Assembly (NCBI RefSeq): GCF_024584435.1
Contig: NZ_CP102197.1
Location: 620,001-684,000 of the forward strand
Length of the DNA stretch: 64,000 nucleotides
Reading direction: 5' to 3'
Origin: Schaalia odontolytica
GTDB taxonomy: Bacteria; Actinomycetota; Actinomycetes; Actinomycetales; Actinomycetaceae
Shown here: in pieces, positions 1 through 9,646 of the stretch
Layout of the letters: every line of letters begins with the position of its first letter
Numbering within the stretch: the stretch's first letter is position 1
Notes under the pieces: generated by a model
Seen by the model: only the letters and a program-made list of their open reading frames with translations
What the model was told of the DNA's origin: nothing
The model's database searches: none
Made by a program: the position numbers and the translations under genes

Positions 1-82
1 GAGGCCGGGGCATTCTTACCCTCCGATGGAGGCAACCACATGAGCATGCCGACAGCCTATCGCGCTGGCAGGGTGGGCGCGT
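1..82. other. Window edge, no complete gene
   Basis: One forward frame runs from the window edge to a TGA at 40-42 and could be the last codons of an upstream gene. It is too short to recognise. Nothing else is seen before the rnpB promoter. Confidence 0.3.
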
Positions 83-88
83 TAGAAT
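83..88 (+). promoter_or_regulatory. -10 hexamer of rnpB
   Basis: TAGAAT lies 8 nt before the first base of the P1 helix of RNase P RNA, the expected distance for a transcript starting at about 96-97. No convincing -35 element is seen. Confidence 0.5.
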
Positions 89-96
89 CTGACAAC

Positions 97-466
97 GGAT
101 CGGTCGGCCGGGCGGCCGCGCGCGGAAACGCTCGAGGAACGTCCGGGCTCCGAAGGGCAGGGTGATGGCTAACAGCCACCCGGGGTAACCCGCGGGACAG
201 TGCCACAGAAAACAAACCACCGTCGCGTTGCGTGGCGGTAAGGGTGAAAAGGTGAGGTAAGAGCTCACCAGCGGCGCGGGTGACTGCGTCGGCTTGGTAA
301 ACCCCACCCGGAGCAAGACCGAGCAGCAGGTAGGGCGGCCCGTCCAATGCCTGCGGGTAGGTTGCTGGAGACCGTCGGCAACGACGGCCCTAGATAGATG
401 GTCGCCGCCGCGCTTGTCCGGAGACGGGGCGCGGGACAGAACCCGGCGTACAGGCCGACCGATCCG
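97..466 (+). ncRNA. rnpB: RNase P RNA, bacterial class A
   Basis: This is the catalytic RNA of RNase P, which removes the 5' leader from pre-tRNAs. The 5' end (GGATCGGTCGGCC) pairs with the 3' end (GGCCGACCGATCC) to form helix P1. Conserved core blocks are present: GAGGAACGTCCGGGCTCC near 134, the GGGACAGTGCCACAGAAA segment near 193, AAGGGTGAAAAGGTG near 239, and ACAGAACCCGGCGTACAGG near 437. The length of about 370 nt fits actinobacterial type A RNAs. It is followed directly by a strong terminator hairpin. The ends are set by the P1 pairing and may be off by a few bases. Confidence 0.93.
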
Positions 467-501
467 GGAAGGCCCCCAACGCTTGCGTTGGGGGCCTTCC
501 C
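466..501. terminator. Terminator between rnpB and ppgK
   Basis: A perfect 17-bp GC-rich stem (466-482 with 485-501) lies between convergent rnpB and ppgK. It probably ends transcription in both directions. There is no long T tract. Confidence 0.75.
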
Positions 502-516
502 GTACACGTGCCGGAC

Positions 517-1269
517 CTAGGCGCGGTTCGTGGCGGCGTAGTAGGCGGCGCCAACGATGCCCGCCGTGTTGAGTAGCTTCGCCGGGATCATCGGCGTCTT
601 GAGCGACAGGAGGGGCATGAACTTGTCGTGGTTCTCCGACACCCCGCCGCCGACGACGAAGAGATCCGGATTGAGCAGGAACTCAACGTGGCTGTAGTAG
701 CGCTGCAGGCGGGCCGCCCATTCCTCCCAGCCCAGGCCCTGCGCGGTCTTCTGGCCAGAAGAGGCCATCTTCTCGGCGTCGTGTCCGTCGATCTCGAGGT
801 GCCCCAGCTCGGTGTTCGTCAGCAGCGTTCCGTTGACGATGATCGCCGATCCGATGCCTGTGCCCTGCGTCGTAAAGACAATGACCCCGTCGCGGCCCTT
901 CGCCGCCCCGTAGGTGACCTCGGCGATGCCCGCCGCATCCGCGTCGTTCAATGCAACGACGGGGCGCCCCAGGTGAGTCGCCATGAGGGCGCGAACGTCG
1001 ACGTTGACCCACGACTGATCAAGGTTCGCCATGTAGGGGATAACACCGTCGAAGACGGGCGCGGGAAAGGTGACCCCGACGGGCACGTCGGGACCCACCC
1101 CCAGTCGGTCAATGACCGTGCGGCACACGGCCGCCACGGCGTCCGGCGTCGCCGGATCGGGCGTGGGAATACGAACCTGATCGCCAACGTATTCGCCTGA
1201 TTCCAGATCAACGAGCGCGCCTTTGACGCCCGATCCTCCAATGTCAATGCCGCATGCAACCGTGGTCAT
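517..1269 (-). CDS. ppgK: Polyphosphate glucokinase (ROK family)
   Basis: This 250-residue cytosolic enzyme phosphorylates glucose to glucose-6-phosphate using polyphosphate (and often ATP). The N-terminus carries the phosphate-binding motif DIGGSGVKG at about residues 9-17. A second motif, TTQGTGIGSA, lies in the middle, followed by GHLEIDGHDAEK, characteristic of actinobacterial polyphosphate glucokinases. The length is typical for the family (about 250-270). The ATG start is preceded by GGAGGGG. It is convergent with rnpB and about 130 bp downstream of map on the same strand. Other ROK sugar kinases are possible, but the polyphosphate subgroup fits best. Confidence 0.9.
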   Translation of the reverse strand: MTTVACGIDIGGSGVKGALVDLESGEYVGDQVRIPTPDPATPDAVAAVCRTVIDRLGVGPDVPVGVTFPAPVFDGVIPYMANLDQSWVNVDVRALMATHLGRPVVALNDADAAGIAEVTYGAAKGRDGVIVFTTQGTGIGSAIIVNGTLLTNTELGHLEIDGHDAEKMASSGQKTAQGLGWEEWAARLQRYYSHVEFLLNPDLFVVGGGVSENHDKFMPLLSLKTPMIPAKLLNTAGIVGAAYYAATNRA

Positions 1270-1401
1270 GACCCCTCCTTGGGTGACGTGTGTGCCGTCC
1301 GGTACGAGGCCTCCCCCCGCCCTACCGCAATTGTAGGCGAGGTCACCGAATGAGGCTCGGCCCGTGCCGCACTGTGAGAGCGAGCCGCGCGCCGTGCGTG
1401 G

Positions 1402-2286
1402 CTAGGGGAGGGTGAGGATGTCGGCACCCTCCTCGGTCACCACGATCGTGTGCTCGAATTGGGCGGTGCGGGAGCGGTCGGCGGTGACGATAGTCCAGCC
1501 GTCGTCCCACTGCTCCCACTCGATGGTGCCCAGGGTGAGCATCGGTTCGATGGTAAACACCATGCCCGGTTCCATGATCGTGTCGTAGGAGGGAGCCGCA
1601 TCGTAGTGAGGAACGATGAGGCCGGAGTGGAAGGCCTCTCCCACGCCGTGGCCGGTGTAGTCGCGCACGACTCCGTAGTCGAAGCGCTTGGCGTAGGCCT
1701 CGATGACGCGGCCGATGACGTTGATCTCACGGCCCGGGCGAACCGCCTTGATCCCACGCATGAGCGCGTTGCGCGTGCGTTCGATGAGGAGGTGGGACTC
1801 TGCGTCGACGGTGCCGACCTCGAACATGGCGCAGGTGTCTCCGTGGACGCCGTCCTTGTAGGCGGTGATGTCGATGTTGATGATGTCCCCGTCTCGCAGG
1901 GGACGGTCGTCGGGGATGCCGTGGCAGATCACCTCGTTGATCGAGGAACAGATCGCCTTGGGGAAGCCCATGTATCCCAGGCACGACGGGTAGGCGTCGC
2001 GAGCGATGATGTACTCGTGAGCGATCCGGTCGAGCTCGTCCGTCGTGACGCCGGGGGCGATAGCCGCCGCGACCGCGTCGATCGCGCCGGCCGCGATGCG
2101 TCCGGCTTCGCGGATCCGAGCGACGGTGCGAGGGGATTTCACGTCCGAGGCCGTGACTCGTTCGGGGCCGTCGTGGAACATGTACTCGGGGCGTTCGATA
2201 TGCTCGGGAACCGCCCGCATCGGTGAGACCCTTCCGGGCGTGAGCGTTCCCAGCGGTGCGCGGCGTGCCAGCGCTGATGCTTCCAT
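1402..2286 (-). CDS. map: Methionine aminopeptidase, type I
   Basis: This enzyme removes the initiator methionine from nascent proteins. It has 294 residues. The dinuclear metal ligands are all present: the Asp in INIDITAYKDG, the Asp in HGDTCAMF, the His in TGHGVGEAFH, the Glu in FTIEPML and the Glu-containing QFEHTIVVTEEG near the C-terminus. A roughly 40-residue N-terminal extension precedes the catalytic fold, as in other actinobacterial type I enzymes. The frame stays open upstream, but that part overlaps panB in another frame, so the ATG at 2286 is chosen. This start lies 10 bp after the panB stop, so the two are probably cotranscribed. Confidence 0.92.
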   Translation of the reverse strand: MEASALARRAPLGTLTPGRVSPMRAVPEHIERPEYMFHDGPERVTASDVKSPRTVARIREAGRIAAGAIDAVAAAIAPGVTTDELDRIAHEYIIARDAYPSCLGYMGFPKAICSSINEVICHGIPDDRPLRDGDIINIDITAYKDGVHGDTCAMFEVGTVDAESHLLIERTRNALMRGIKAVRPGREINVIGRVIEAYAKRFDYGVVRDYTGHGVGEAFHSGLIVPHYDAAPSYDTIMEPGMVFTIEPMLTLGTIEWEQWDDGWTIVTADRSRTAQFEHTIVVTEEGADILTLP

Positions 2287-2296
2287 TGGTATCGTC

Positions 2297-3154
2297 CTAA
2301 TCGTTCTTGTAGTTGTCGGGTCCCGGGAACTTCCGGGCGCGCACGGCTGCCACGTAGTCGCTCGCCGCGTCGCGAAGCGCCGGCCCGAGCTGGCCGAACT
2401 TGTGCACAAAGGAGGGCACCCACTGCGAGTAGCCCGCCATGTCGGACCAGACAAGAACCTGACCGTCGGTATCCGGTCCCGCCCCGATGCCGATTGTGGG
2501 GATTGCCGCCGCTTGGGTGATCTCCCGCGCGACCGAGGCGGGCACCATCTCCAGGACGAGTGCGAAGGCGCCGGCCTCCTCGACCGCCTTCGCGTCTGTG
2601 CGCAGAGGTTGCGCGCCATCTCCGCGTCCCTGCATGCGAGGCCCACCCAGGGTGTTCTCGGACTGCGGGGTGTAGCCCAGGTGGGCGCACACGGGAATTC
2701 CGGCGGCGACCAGGGCGGAAATAATGTGCGCTCGCTTCTGGCCCCCCTCGAGCTTGACGGCATGCGCCCCCGCCTTCATGAGGCGGGCTGCGGACGCAAA
2801 CGCGTGCTCTGGAGTGTCTTCATAGGTGCCGAACGGTAGGTCCGCGATGATCATCGCGCGCGAGGTAGAACGGGCGACGGCTGCCGTCGTGCGCTCCATG
2901 TCCTCGAGCGTGACGGGGAGGGTGGAGGAATGACCGAGCATGACGTTGCCGAGAGAGTCTCCGACGAGCAACATGTCGACTCCCGCCGCCTCCAGGATGG
3001 GCGCGGTGAGCGAGTCGTAGGCCGTGAGCATCGTGAGGGGAATGCCCTCGGCCTTCGCGCGAGCGATGTGCTGGACGCGCACGCGCTTGGCAGGCAGGGC
3101 ACAGGGAGTCGGAGACGAGTCGGTGGCGTCCTCTGGTGGCGTGACGTGAGACAT
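2297..3154 (-). CDS. panB: 3-methyl-2-oxobutanoate hydroxymethyltransferase
   Basis: PanB makes ketopantoate from alpha-ketoisovalerate and 5,10-methylene-tetrahydrofolate, the first committed step of pantothenate (CoA) synthesis. The 285 residues include the Mg-binding LLVGDSLGNVMLGH motif, the KLEGG segment, the VCAHLGYTPQS block and the TIGIGAGPDTDGQVLVWSD motif. The ATG at 3154 is preceded by GGGAGG at good spacing. The frame continues upstream only through the opposite strand of pheS. It is the first gene of a probable panB-map operon and diverges from pheST. No panC or panD is in the window. Confidence 0.93.
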   Translation of the reverse strand: MSHVTPPEDATDSSPTPCALPAKRVRVQHIARAKAEGIPLTMLTAYDSLTAPILEAAGVDMLLVGDSLGNVMLGHSSTLPVTLEDMERTTAAVARSTSRAMIIADLPFGTYEDTPEHAFASAARLMKAGAHAVKLEGGQKRAHIISALVAAGIPVCAHLGYTPQSENTLGGPRMQGRGDGAQPLRTDAKAVEEAGAFALVLEMVPASVAREITQAAAIPTIGIGAGPDTDGQVLVWSDMAGYSQWVPSFVHKFGQLGPALRDAASDYVAAVRARKFPGPDNYKND

Positions 3155-3254
3155 GAGTATCCTCCCGTGAGACGGCGGTTGCGCATCAGCGCATTCACGT
3201 CCTACAGCGTAGCGCGATGGCGGACCCGGTGAGCTGTGAGGACGGGCGAACGGG

Positions 3255-3260
3255 TAAGAT
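3255..3260 (+). promoter_or_regulatory. Candidate -10 of pheST
   Basis: TAAGAT lies about 65 bp before the pheS start in the panB-pheS divergent region. The -35 is not obvious. No phenylalanine leader peptide or T-box is visible. Confidence 0.35.
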
Positions 3261-3295
3261 GGGGCGCGGTGCGCGTGAGAGCTACGCGGACATGA

Positions 3296-4411
<1,116 letters not shown>

Positions 4412-4412
4412 C

Positions 4413-7061
4413 ATGCCTATGGTGACGCTGAGCTGGCTCGCTGACCACGTGGATGTCGCCGAAGGAACGGACGCCGAGGCGCTGGCTGCGGCGCTTGTCA
4501 AGGTCGGCCTGGAAGAGGAGGAGATCCACCCCGCTCAGGTGGTTGGACCGCTCGTCGTTGGTCGCGTCCTTGCGCGCACGGAGGAGACCGCCTCGAACGG
4601 CAAGGTCGTGAACTACTGCCGAGTGGACGTCGGCGAGTACAACGATGCCCCCGGAACTGGCAAAGAACCCTCGGACCTTCCCAGCCGCGGAATCATCTGC
4701 GGTGCCCACAACTTCGACGTCGGTGACCTGGTTGTCGTCTCGCTGCCCGGCGCGGTTCTTCCGGGCAACTTTCAGATTGCCGCGCGCAAAACGTACGGGC
4801 ACGTCTCGGATGGAATGATCTGCTCGGCCCGCGAACTCGGCCTGGGCGAGGACCACTCGGGCATCATCGTCCTGCCGGAGTTCTTCCCCGATCGCGAGAT
4901 TCCGCCGGTGGGTACCGACATCGTCTCCTGGCTCGGCTTGGGCGAGGAGGTCCTGGAGATCAACGTGACGCCGGATCGGGGCTACTGTTTCTCGATGCGC
5001 GGAATCGCCAGAGAGTACTCGCACGCGACGGGCGCCGCGTTCAGGGACCCGGGGCTTCCCGGCGTCATCGCCTCGTGCCCGCCCGTAGCCAACGACGAGG
5101 GGTTCCCGGTCGTCTTCTGCGATGACGCTCCGATCCGCGCACGCCTCGGCGTCGACCGCTTCGTTGCCCGCGTGGTGCGCGGGACGAATCCGTCGGCTTC
5201 CACGCCCCGGTGGATGGTGGAACGCCTGGAAGCGGCAGGAATGCGCTCGGTCTCCCTGGCCGTCGATATCACGAACTACGTGATGCTGGACCTGGGTCAG
5301 CCGATGCACGCCTACGACCTGGGTGCGCTGGCAGCGCCGATCGTCGTGCGCCGCGCGCGAGCGGGCGAGACCCTGGTGACCCTGGACGAGGAGAAACGTG
5401 AGCTGGACGAGCAGGACTTGCTCATCACGGACTCTCCGCACGCACAGGGCTCTCGGATCATCGGGATTGCCGGCGTCATGGGAGGTGCGTACTCCGAGGT
5501 GGGCGAGAGCACCACGGACATTCTCTTCGAGGCCGCACACTTTGACGCCGTGTCCATCGCGCGCAGCTCGCGCAGGCACAAGCTGCACTCCGAGGCGGCC
5601 AAGCGCTTCGAGCGGGGAACCGACCCCGCCCTGCCGGCGCTCGCCGCGCAGCGCGCCGTTGAGCTCATGATTCGCTACGGCGGTGGGAACGTCGATCCGG
5701 GAGTTACCGACAACGACCAGCGCCCCGATCCGGTACGCATTGTGTTGCCCATGGGCGAGGCCGAGCGCCTGACCGGTGTGTCGCACAGCCCGGAGCGCAT
5801 CGCCGAACTCTTGAGGGCGGTGGGGTGCGTCGTCGATGAGCCCCGGGATGGAGCGATCAAGGTCACCGCCCCGTCGTGGCGTCCGGATCTGACGATGCCG
5901 GCTGACCTCGTCGAGGAGATCGCCCGCCTTGACGGCTACGACAAGATCCCCGTGATTCTGCCGAGCGCCCCCGCCGGTATCGGCCTCACGCTCGCCCAGA
6001 AGGCCCGGCGTCTGAGCGCCGCGGCGCTGGCGGAGGGAGGGCTCGTGGAGGTCGAGTCCTATCCCTTTGTCTGCGACACGTGGGATCGTCAGGGCATCGC
6101 CTCTTCCGACCCCCGCCGGAGCGCCCTGCGTTTGCGTAACCCCATGGCCGACGATTCTCCGTGGCTGCGCACCTCGGTGCTCGATACGCTGCTGGACGTC
6201 GCGGGCCGTAACGTCGCTCGCTCGAACGCGGACGTGGCCATCTTCGAGGTGGCGAAGGTCGCCCAACCGCAGGGAACGGTGCCCGCCGAGCTGCCCGGCG
6301 CCGACCAGCGTCCCTCGGATGAGGTTCTTGCCGCGCTCGAGGCGGGAATTCCCGCTCAGCCGTGGCACATCGGCGGGGTTCTGACCGGGAATGCGCAGCG
6401 CTCCGGGGTGCTCTCCCAGGCACGCGCATTCGATTGGGCGGACGCCCTGGAGTATGTTCGCTCCGTGGCACGCGGGCTTGGCGTGCGTGTCGAGGTGACG
6501 CGCGCGTGGGTGGAGTCTCCGGCCGCGCACAAGGGAGCCCCGATGCCGACTCCGGCCACCGATCCCGCGCGGGTCGCGCCTTTCCACCCCGGCAGGGTTG
6601 CGCGCGTCTTTGTTCGCGCGGGCCGTGACCTGGTCGATGTGGCGCTTGCAGGTGAGCTCTCTCCGGCCGCCTGTCGCGCGTTCGGCCTGCCCGCCCGCTC
6701 CTGCGCTTTCGAGATCGATATGGATGCCCTCATCGGGCAGATGTCGACCGAACCAGTTCAGGTCAAGGGGGTGTCCACGTACCCTCTCGCCAAGGAAGAC
6801 ATTGCGCTCGTCGTCCCGGCCGACATTCCCGTCGCGCGCGTTGAGCAGGTGGTCCGTCAGGGCGCGGCGCCGCTGGCCGAGGCGGTGACTCTCTTCGACA
6901 TGTACGAGGGGGACCAGGTCCCGTCCGGTTATCGTTCGCTCGCCTTCGCCGTGCGTTTGCGAGCATCGGATCACACGCTCACCGCCAAGGAGTCGGCGCA
7001 GGTGCGCGAGCGTGTCGTGGCGAAGGCCTCGAAGGTTCTCGGAGCCTCTCTGCGCGCCTGA
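4413..7061 (+). CDS. pheT: Phenylalanine--tRNA ligase beta subunit
   Basis: This 882-residue partner of PheS has the full bacterial domain order. A tRNA-binding EMAP-like domain occupies about residues 40-160 (including GIICGAHNFDVGD). The B3/B4 editing region follows (LAVDITNYVMLDLGQPMHAYD), then the B5 domain, the catalytic-like core, and the C-terminal anticodon-binding FDX-ACB domain (YPLAKEDIALVVP near residue 790). The ATG at 4413 follows GAAGGGG. An upstream in-frame codon inside pheS is less likely. No terminator is evident directly after the gene. Confidence 0.96.
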   Translation: MPMVTLSWLADHVDVAEGTDAEALAAALVKVGLEEEEIHPAQVVGPLVVGRVLARTEETASNGKVVNYCRVDVGEYNDAPGTGKEPSDLPSRGIICGAHNFDVGDLVVVSLPGAVLPGNFQIAARKTYGHVSDGMICSARELGLGEDHSGIIVLPEFFPDREIPPVGTDIVSWLGLGEEVLEINVTPDRGYCFSMRGIAREYSHATGAAFRDPGLPGVIASCPPVANDEGFPVVFCDDAPIRARLGVDRFVARVVRGTNPSASTPRWMVERLEAAGMRSVSLAVDITNYVMLDLGQPMHAYDLGALAAPIVVRRARAGETLVTLDEEKRELDEQDLLITDSPHAQGSRIIGIAGVMGGAYSEVGESTTDILFEAAHFDAVSIARSSRRHKLHSEAAKRFERGTDPALPALAAQRAVELMIRYGGGNVDPGVTDNDQRPDPVRIVLPMGEAERLTGVSHSPERIAELLRAVGCVVDEPRDGAIKVTAPSWRPDLTMPADLVEEIARLDGYDKIPVILPSAPAGIGLTLAQKARRLSAAALAEGGLVEVESYPFVCDTWDRQGIASSDPRRSALRLRNPMADDSPWLRTSVLDTLLDVAGRNVARSNADVAIFEVAKVAQPQGTVPAELPGADQRPSDEVLAALEAGIPAQPWHIGGVLTGNAQRSGVLSQARAFDWADALEYVRSVARGLGVRVEVTRAWVESPAAHKGAPMPTPATDPARVAPFHPGRVARVFVRAGRDLVDVALAGELSPAACRAFGLPARSCAFEIDMDALIGQMSTEPVQVKGVSTYPLAKEDIALVVPADIPVARVEQVVRQGAAPLAEAVTLFDMYEGDQVPSGYRSLAFAVRLRASDHTLTAKESAQVRERVVAKASKVLGASLRA

Positions 7062-7162
7062 CCGCCGCGCCGCGAATGACCGGTCGAATCTCACGTGTGG
7101 TGCCCCACTCATTGGGGTGTTGCGTGCGAGGTTTCGGCCGGTCTTCGCACTACCATGAGAGC

Positions 7163-7651
7163 ATGCACATCCTTGTTACTGCAGCATCCAAGCACGGGGC
7201 GACGGATGATGTCGCCGACGCCATCGCCAAGAGGCTTCAAGAATCGGGTATGACGGTCGATCGCATCGCCCCCTCCGAGGTCGCTACGGTCGCCCCCTAC
7301 GATGCCGTGATCGTCGGCTCGGCGGTGTACATTCTCCAGTGGATGCCTGAGGCCCACGACTTCATGGAGCGTTTCGGTGATGACCTGCAGGGCAAGCCGG
7401 TGTGGGCATTTTCGGTCGGCATGAACGGAGTTCCGAAGCATGCGCCGCAGGATCCAACGCGCGTGGGCCCGCTGCTGACCCACGTCAACTGTCGCGATCT
7501 GCGGACCTTTCCCGGCCGCTACAAGCCTTCCTTGCTGTCGCTGCGTGAGCGCTCGGTGGCCCGTCTCGCCGGTGTTGTCGAGGGCGACTTCCGCGATTGG
7601 GAGGCCATTGACCAGTGGACCGACGGCATTATTGCGGAGCTGTCGGCCTGA
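7163..7651 (+). CDS. Flavodoxin-domain protein (HemG-like)
   Basis: A 162-residue flavodoxin-fold protein. The N-terminal TAASKHGATDDVAD matches the FMN phosphate-binding loop, and IVGSAVYILQW and the later WAFSVG strand fit flavodoxin beta strands. Proteins of this size with this loop are often annotated as flavodoxin or protoporphyrinogen-oxidase-like (HemG). The substrate cannot be read from sequence. TACCAT (7151-7156) lies 6 nt before the ATG and there is no Shine-Dalgarno, so the mRNA is probably leaderless. A strong terminator follows. It is a single-gene unit between pheT and argR. Confidence 0.75.
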   Translation: MHILVTAASKHGATDDVADAIAKRLQESGMTVDRIAPSEVATVAPYDAVIVGSAVYILQWMPEAHDFMERFGDDLQGKPVWAFSVGMNGVPKHAPQDPTRVGPLLTHVNCRDLRTFPGRYKPSLLSLRERSVARLAGVVEGDFRDWEAIDQWTDGIIAELSA

Positions 7652-7668
7652 GTGCATCACGGGCAGAC

Positions 7669-7704
7669 GCGGGCGGGCACCCACGGTGCCCACCCGCATT
7701 TTTC
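7669..7704 (+). terminator. Rho-independent terminator after the flavodoxin
   Basis: A 13-bp GC-rich stem (7669-7681 with 7685-7697, one mismatch) is followed by ATTTTT. It isolates the flavodoxin gene from argR. Confidence 0.8.
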
Positions 7705-7721
7705 GCACGCTCGCGCAGGGA

Positions 7722-7739
7722 TATGCATCTGGATGTATA
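7722..7739 (+). promoter_or_regulatory. Candidate ARG box at the argR promoter
   Basis: TATGCA-N6-TGTATA, an 18-bp imperfect inverted repeat. It overlaps a -10 hexamer (TATAGT, 7736-7741) that sits 7 nt before ATG 7749. A further ATGCATATG lies just downstream. The same 18-bp architecture occurs before both amino-acid binding-protein genes at 44505 and 45542. Binding here would block the promoter, implying ArgR autorepression and control of argG. Confidence 0.65.
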
Positions 7740-7748
7740 GTCATGCAT

Positions 7749-8264
7749 ATGACTGTCACGGTAGCTTTTCCCGGCACAAAGAGTGCCAGGCACGAGATGA
7801 TCCGCGATCTTCTCGCCACCGAATCAATCGGGAGCCAGGAGGGCCTGCGCAGCCGTCTCGCTGAGCGAGGCATCGAGGTGACGCAGACGACGCTTTCGCG
7901 CGACCTCATGGACCTGCGCGCCACGAAAATCCGCGACTCCTCCGGCGCCCTCATCTACACGGTCCCCGACCACGATGGAGGGGCAACCCACGACGGGGAA
8001 GCCGCGAACGTGCGCCTCGCACGCTGGTGTCAGCTCCTACTTGTCACCTCCGTCAAAGTCGGTAACCAGCTCGTTCTGCGCACGCAGGTGGGCGCCGCCA
8101 ATCTTTTGGCGTCCTCGATCGATGCCGCACGCAAGGACGAGATTGCCGGAACCATCGCCGGCGACGACACAATCCTCGTCATCTGCCGCAGCGAATCCGC
8201 TGCCGCCGACGTCGAACGCATGCTCCTGGCTCTCGCCGAACCCGGCGCCCTCCCCGACAACTAG
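7749..8264 (+). CDS. argR: Arginine repressor
   Basis: ArgR is a hexameric DNA-binding protein that represses arginine genes when bound to arginine. The 171 residues show the N-terminal winged helix (about residues 12-75, with LRSRLAERGIEVTQTTLSRDLMDLRATKI) and the C-terminal oligomerisation and arginine-binding domain. The latter includes the LVLRTQVGAANLLASSIDA and EIAGTIAGDDTILVICR blocks. An ATG at 7743 is also in frame. ATG 7749 is preferred because TATAGT lies 7 nt upstream, implying a leaderless message. It lies 63 bp before argG on the same strand with no terminator between, so argR-argG is a likely operon. Confidence 0.94.
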   Translation: MTVTVAFPGTKSARHEMIRDLLATESIGSQEGLRSRLAERGIEVTQTTLSRDLMDLRATKIRDSSGALIYTVPDHDGGATHDGEAANVRLARWCQLLLVTSVKVGNQLVLRTQVGAANLLASSIDAARKDEIAGTIAGDDTILVICRSESAAADVERMLLALAEPGALPDN

Positions 8265-8327
8265 TCACCGCCTCGCCGACCAGAGTTCGGCCTAGGCCCA
8301 CACACCCAACAACTGGAAGGAACCCAC

Positions 8328-9548
8328 ATGTCGAGTAAAGACCGCGTCGTCCTGGCATACTCAGGAGGACTGGACACCTCGGTCGCGATCGGATGGATCG
8401 GCGAACAGACCGGCCGCGAGGTTGTGGCCGTCGCCGTCGACGTCGGCCAGGGCGGTGAGGACCTCGAGGTGATTCGCCAGCGTGCCCTCGATTGCGGCGC
8501 GGTCGAAGCCTACGTTGCCGATGCTCGCGACGAGTTCGCATCCGAGTACTGCATGCCCGCCCTCAAGGCCAACGCCCTCTACGAGGGTAAGTACCCTCTC
8601 GTGTCTGCGCTATCGCGCCCGGTGATCGTCAAGCACCTGGTCAAGGCTGCGCGCGAGTTCGGCGCGACAACCGTCGCGCACGGATGCACGGGCAAGGGCA
8701 ACGATCAGGTGCGTTTCGAGGTGTCCATTACCTCGATGGCGCCGGACATGGACTGTATCTCCCCGGTCCGCGATCTTGCGCTTACCCGCGACGTCGCGAT
8801 CGACTACGCCGAGAAACACAACTTGCCCATCGAAACAACGAAGCACAACCCCTTCTCGATCGACCAAAACGTCTGGGGCCGCGCCATCGAAACGGGCTTC
8901 CTCGAGGACCTGTGGAACTCGCCGACCAAGGACGTCTACGTCTACACCGACGATCCGACGTATCCGCCGCTGCCCGACGAGGTTGTCATCACCTTCGATA
9001 AGGGTATCCCCGTGGCCATCGATGGGCGCCCGGTGAGCCCGCTGGAGGCGATCCAGGAGATGAACCGTCGGGCGGGGGCTCAGGGCATTGGCCGCATCGA
9101 CATGGTGGAGGACCGCCTCGTGGGCATCAAGTCGCGCGAGATATACGAGGCGCCGGGGGCCGTTGCGCTGATCGAGGCTCACCAGGCCCTCGAGGCGGTC
9201 ACCCTCGAGCGCCTGCAGCACCGCTACAAGCGCCAGCTCGAGCAGACCTGGGGCGAATTGGTGTACGAAGCGCAGTGGTACTCGCCGCTGAAGAAGTCGC
9301 TGGACGCCTTCATCGAGCACACTCAGGAATACGTGAGCGGCGATATTCGCATGGTGCTGCACGGCGGCCGAGCCACCGTGAACGGGCGTCGCTCCGAGGC
9401 TTCCCTCTACGACTTCAACCTGGCAACCTATGAGACGGGCGACACGTTCGACCAGTCCTCGTCGAGGGGCTTCATCGACATCTACGGCATGCAATCGAAG
9501 TTGGCTGCCGCACGCGACGTGCGTTTCGGAGTCAACATGGGCTACTGA
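8328..9548 (+). CDS. argG: Argininosuccinate synthase
   Basis: This enzyme ligates citrulline and aspartate with ATP to form argininosuccinate, the penultimate step of arginine synthesis. The 406 residues begin with the pyrophosphatase P-loop [14 protein letters not shown]. The citrulline/aspartate-binding blocks follow ([19 protein letters not shown], here [15 protein letters not shown]), and [14 protein letters not shown] is present. Length is normal. GGAAGGAA precedes the ATG at good spacing. It is probably cotranscribed with argR and ends at a strong hairpin. argH, which completes the pathway, is 1.5 kb downstream, separated by a membrane protein gene. Confidence 0.97.
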   Translation: MSSKDRVVLAYSGGLDTSVAIGWIGEQTGREVVAVAVDVGQGGEDLEVIRQRALDCGAVEAYVADARDEFASEYCMPALKANALYEGKYPLVSALSRPVIVKHLVKAAREFGATTVAHGCTGKGNDQVRFEVSITSMAPDMDCISPVRDLALTRDVAIDYAEKHNLPIETTKHNPFSIDQNVWGRAIETGFLEDLWNSPTKDVYVYTDDPTYPPLPDEVVITFDKGIPVAIDGRPVSPLEAIQEMNRRAGAQGIGRIDMVEDRLVGIKSREIYEAPGAVALIEAHQALEAVTLERLQHRYKRQLEQTWGELVYEAQWYSPLKKSLDAFIEHTQEYVSGDIRMVLHGGRATVNGRRSEASLYDFNLATYETGDTFDQSSSRGFIDIYGMQSKLAAARDVRFGVNMGY

Positions 9549-9597
9549 GACTTTGCTGAGGGCGTTCTCACAGGGAATGTTTCAGTTGGGTTTCAAG

Positions 9598-9629
9598 AGG
9601 TGGGAGCGCCGGGAATGGCGCTCCCACCT
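9598..9629 (+). terminator. Terminator hairpin after argG
   Basis: A 13-bp stem (9598-9610 with 9617-9629) and 6-nt loop lie 50 bp past argG. There is no T tract. The -10 of the next gene lies immediately after it. Confidence 0.7.
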
Positions 9630-9646
9630 CGCATAGTGTGTCGTGT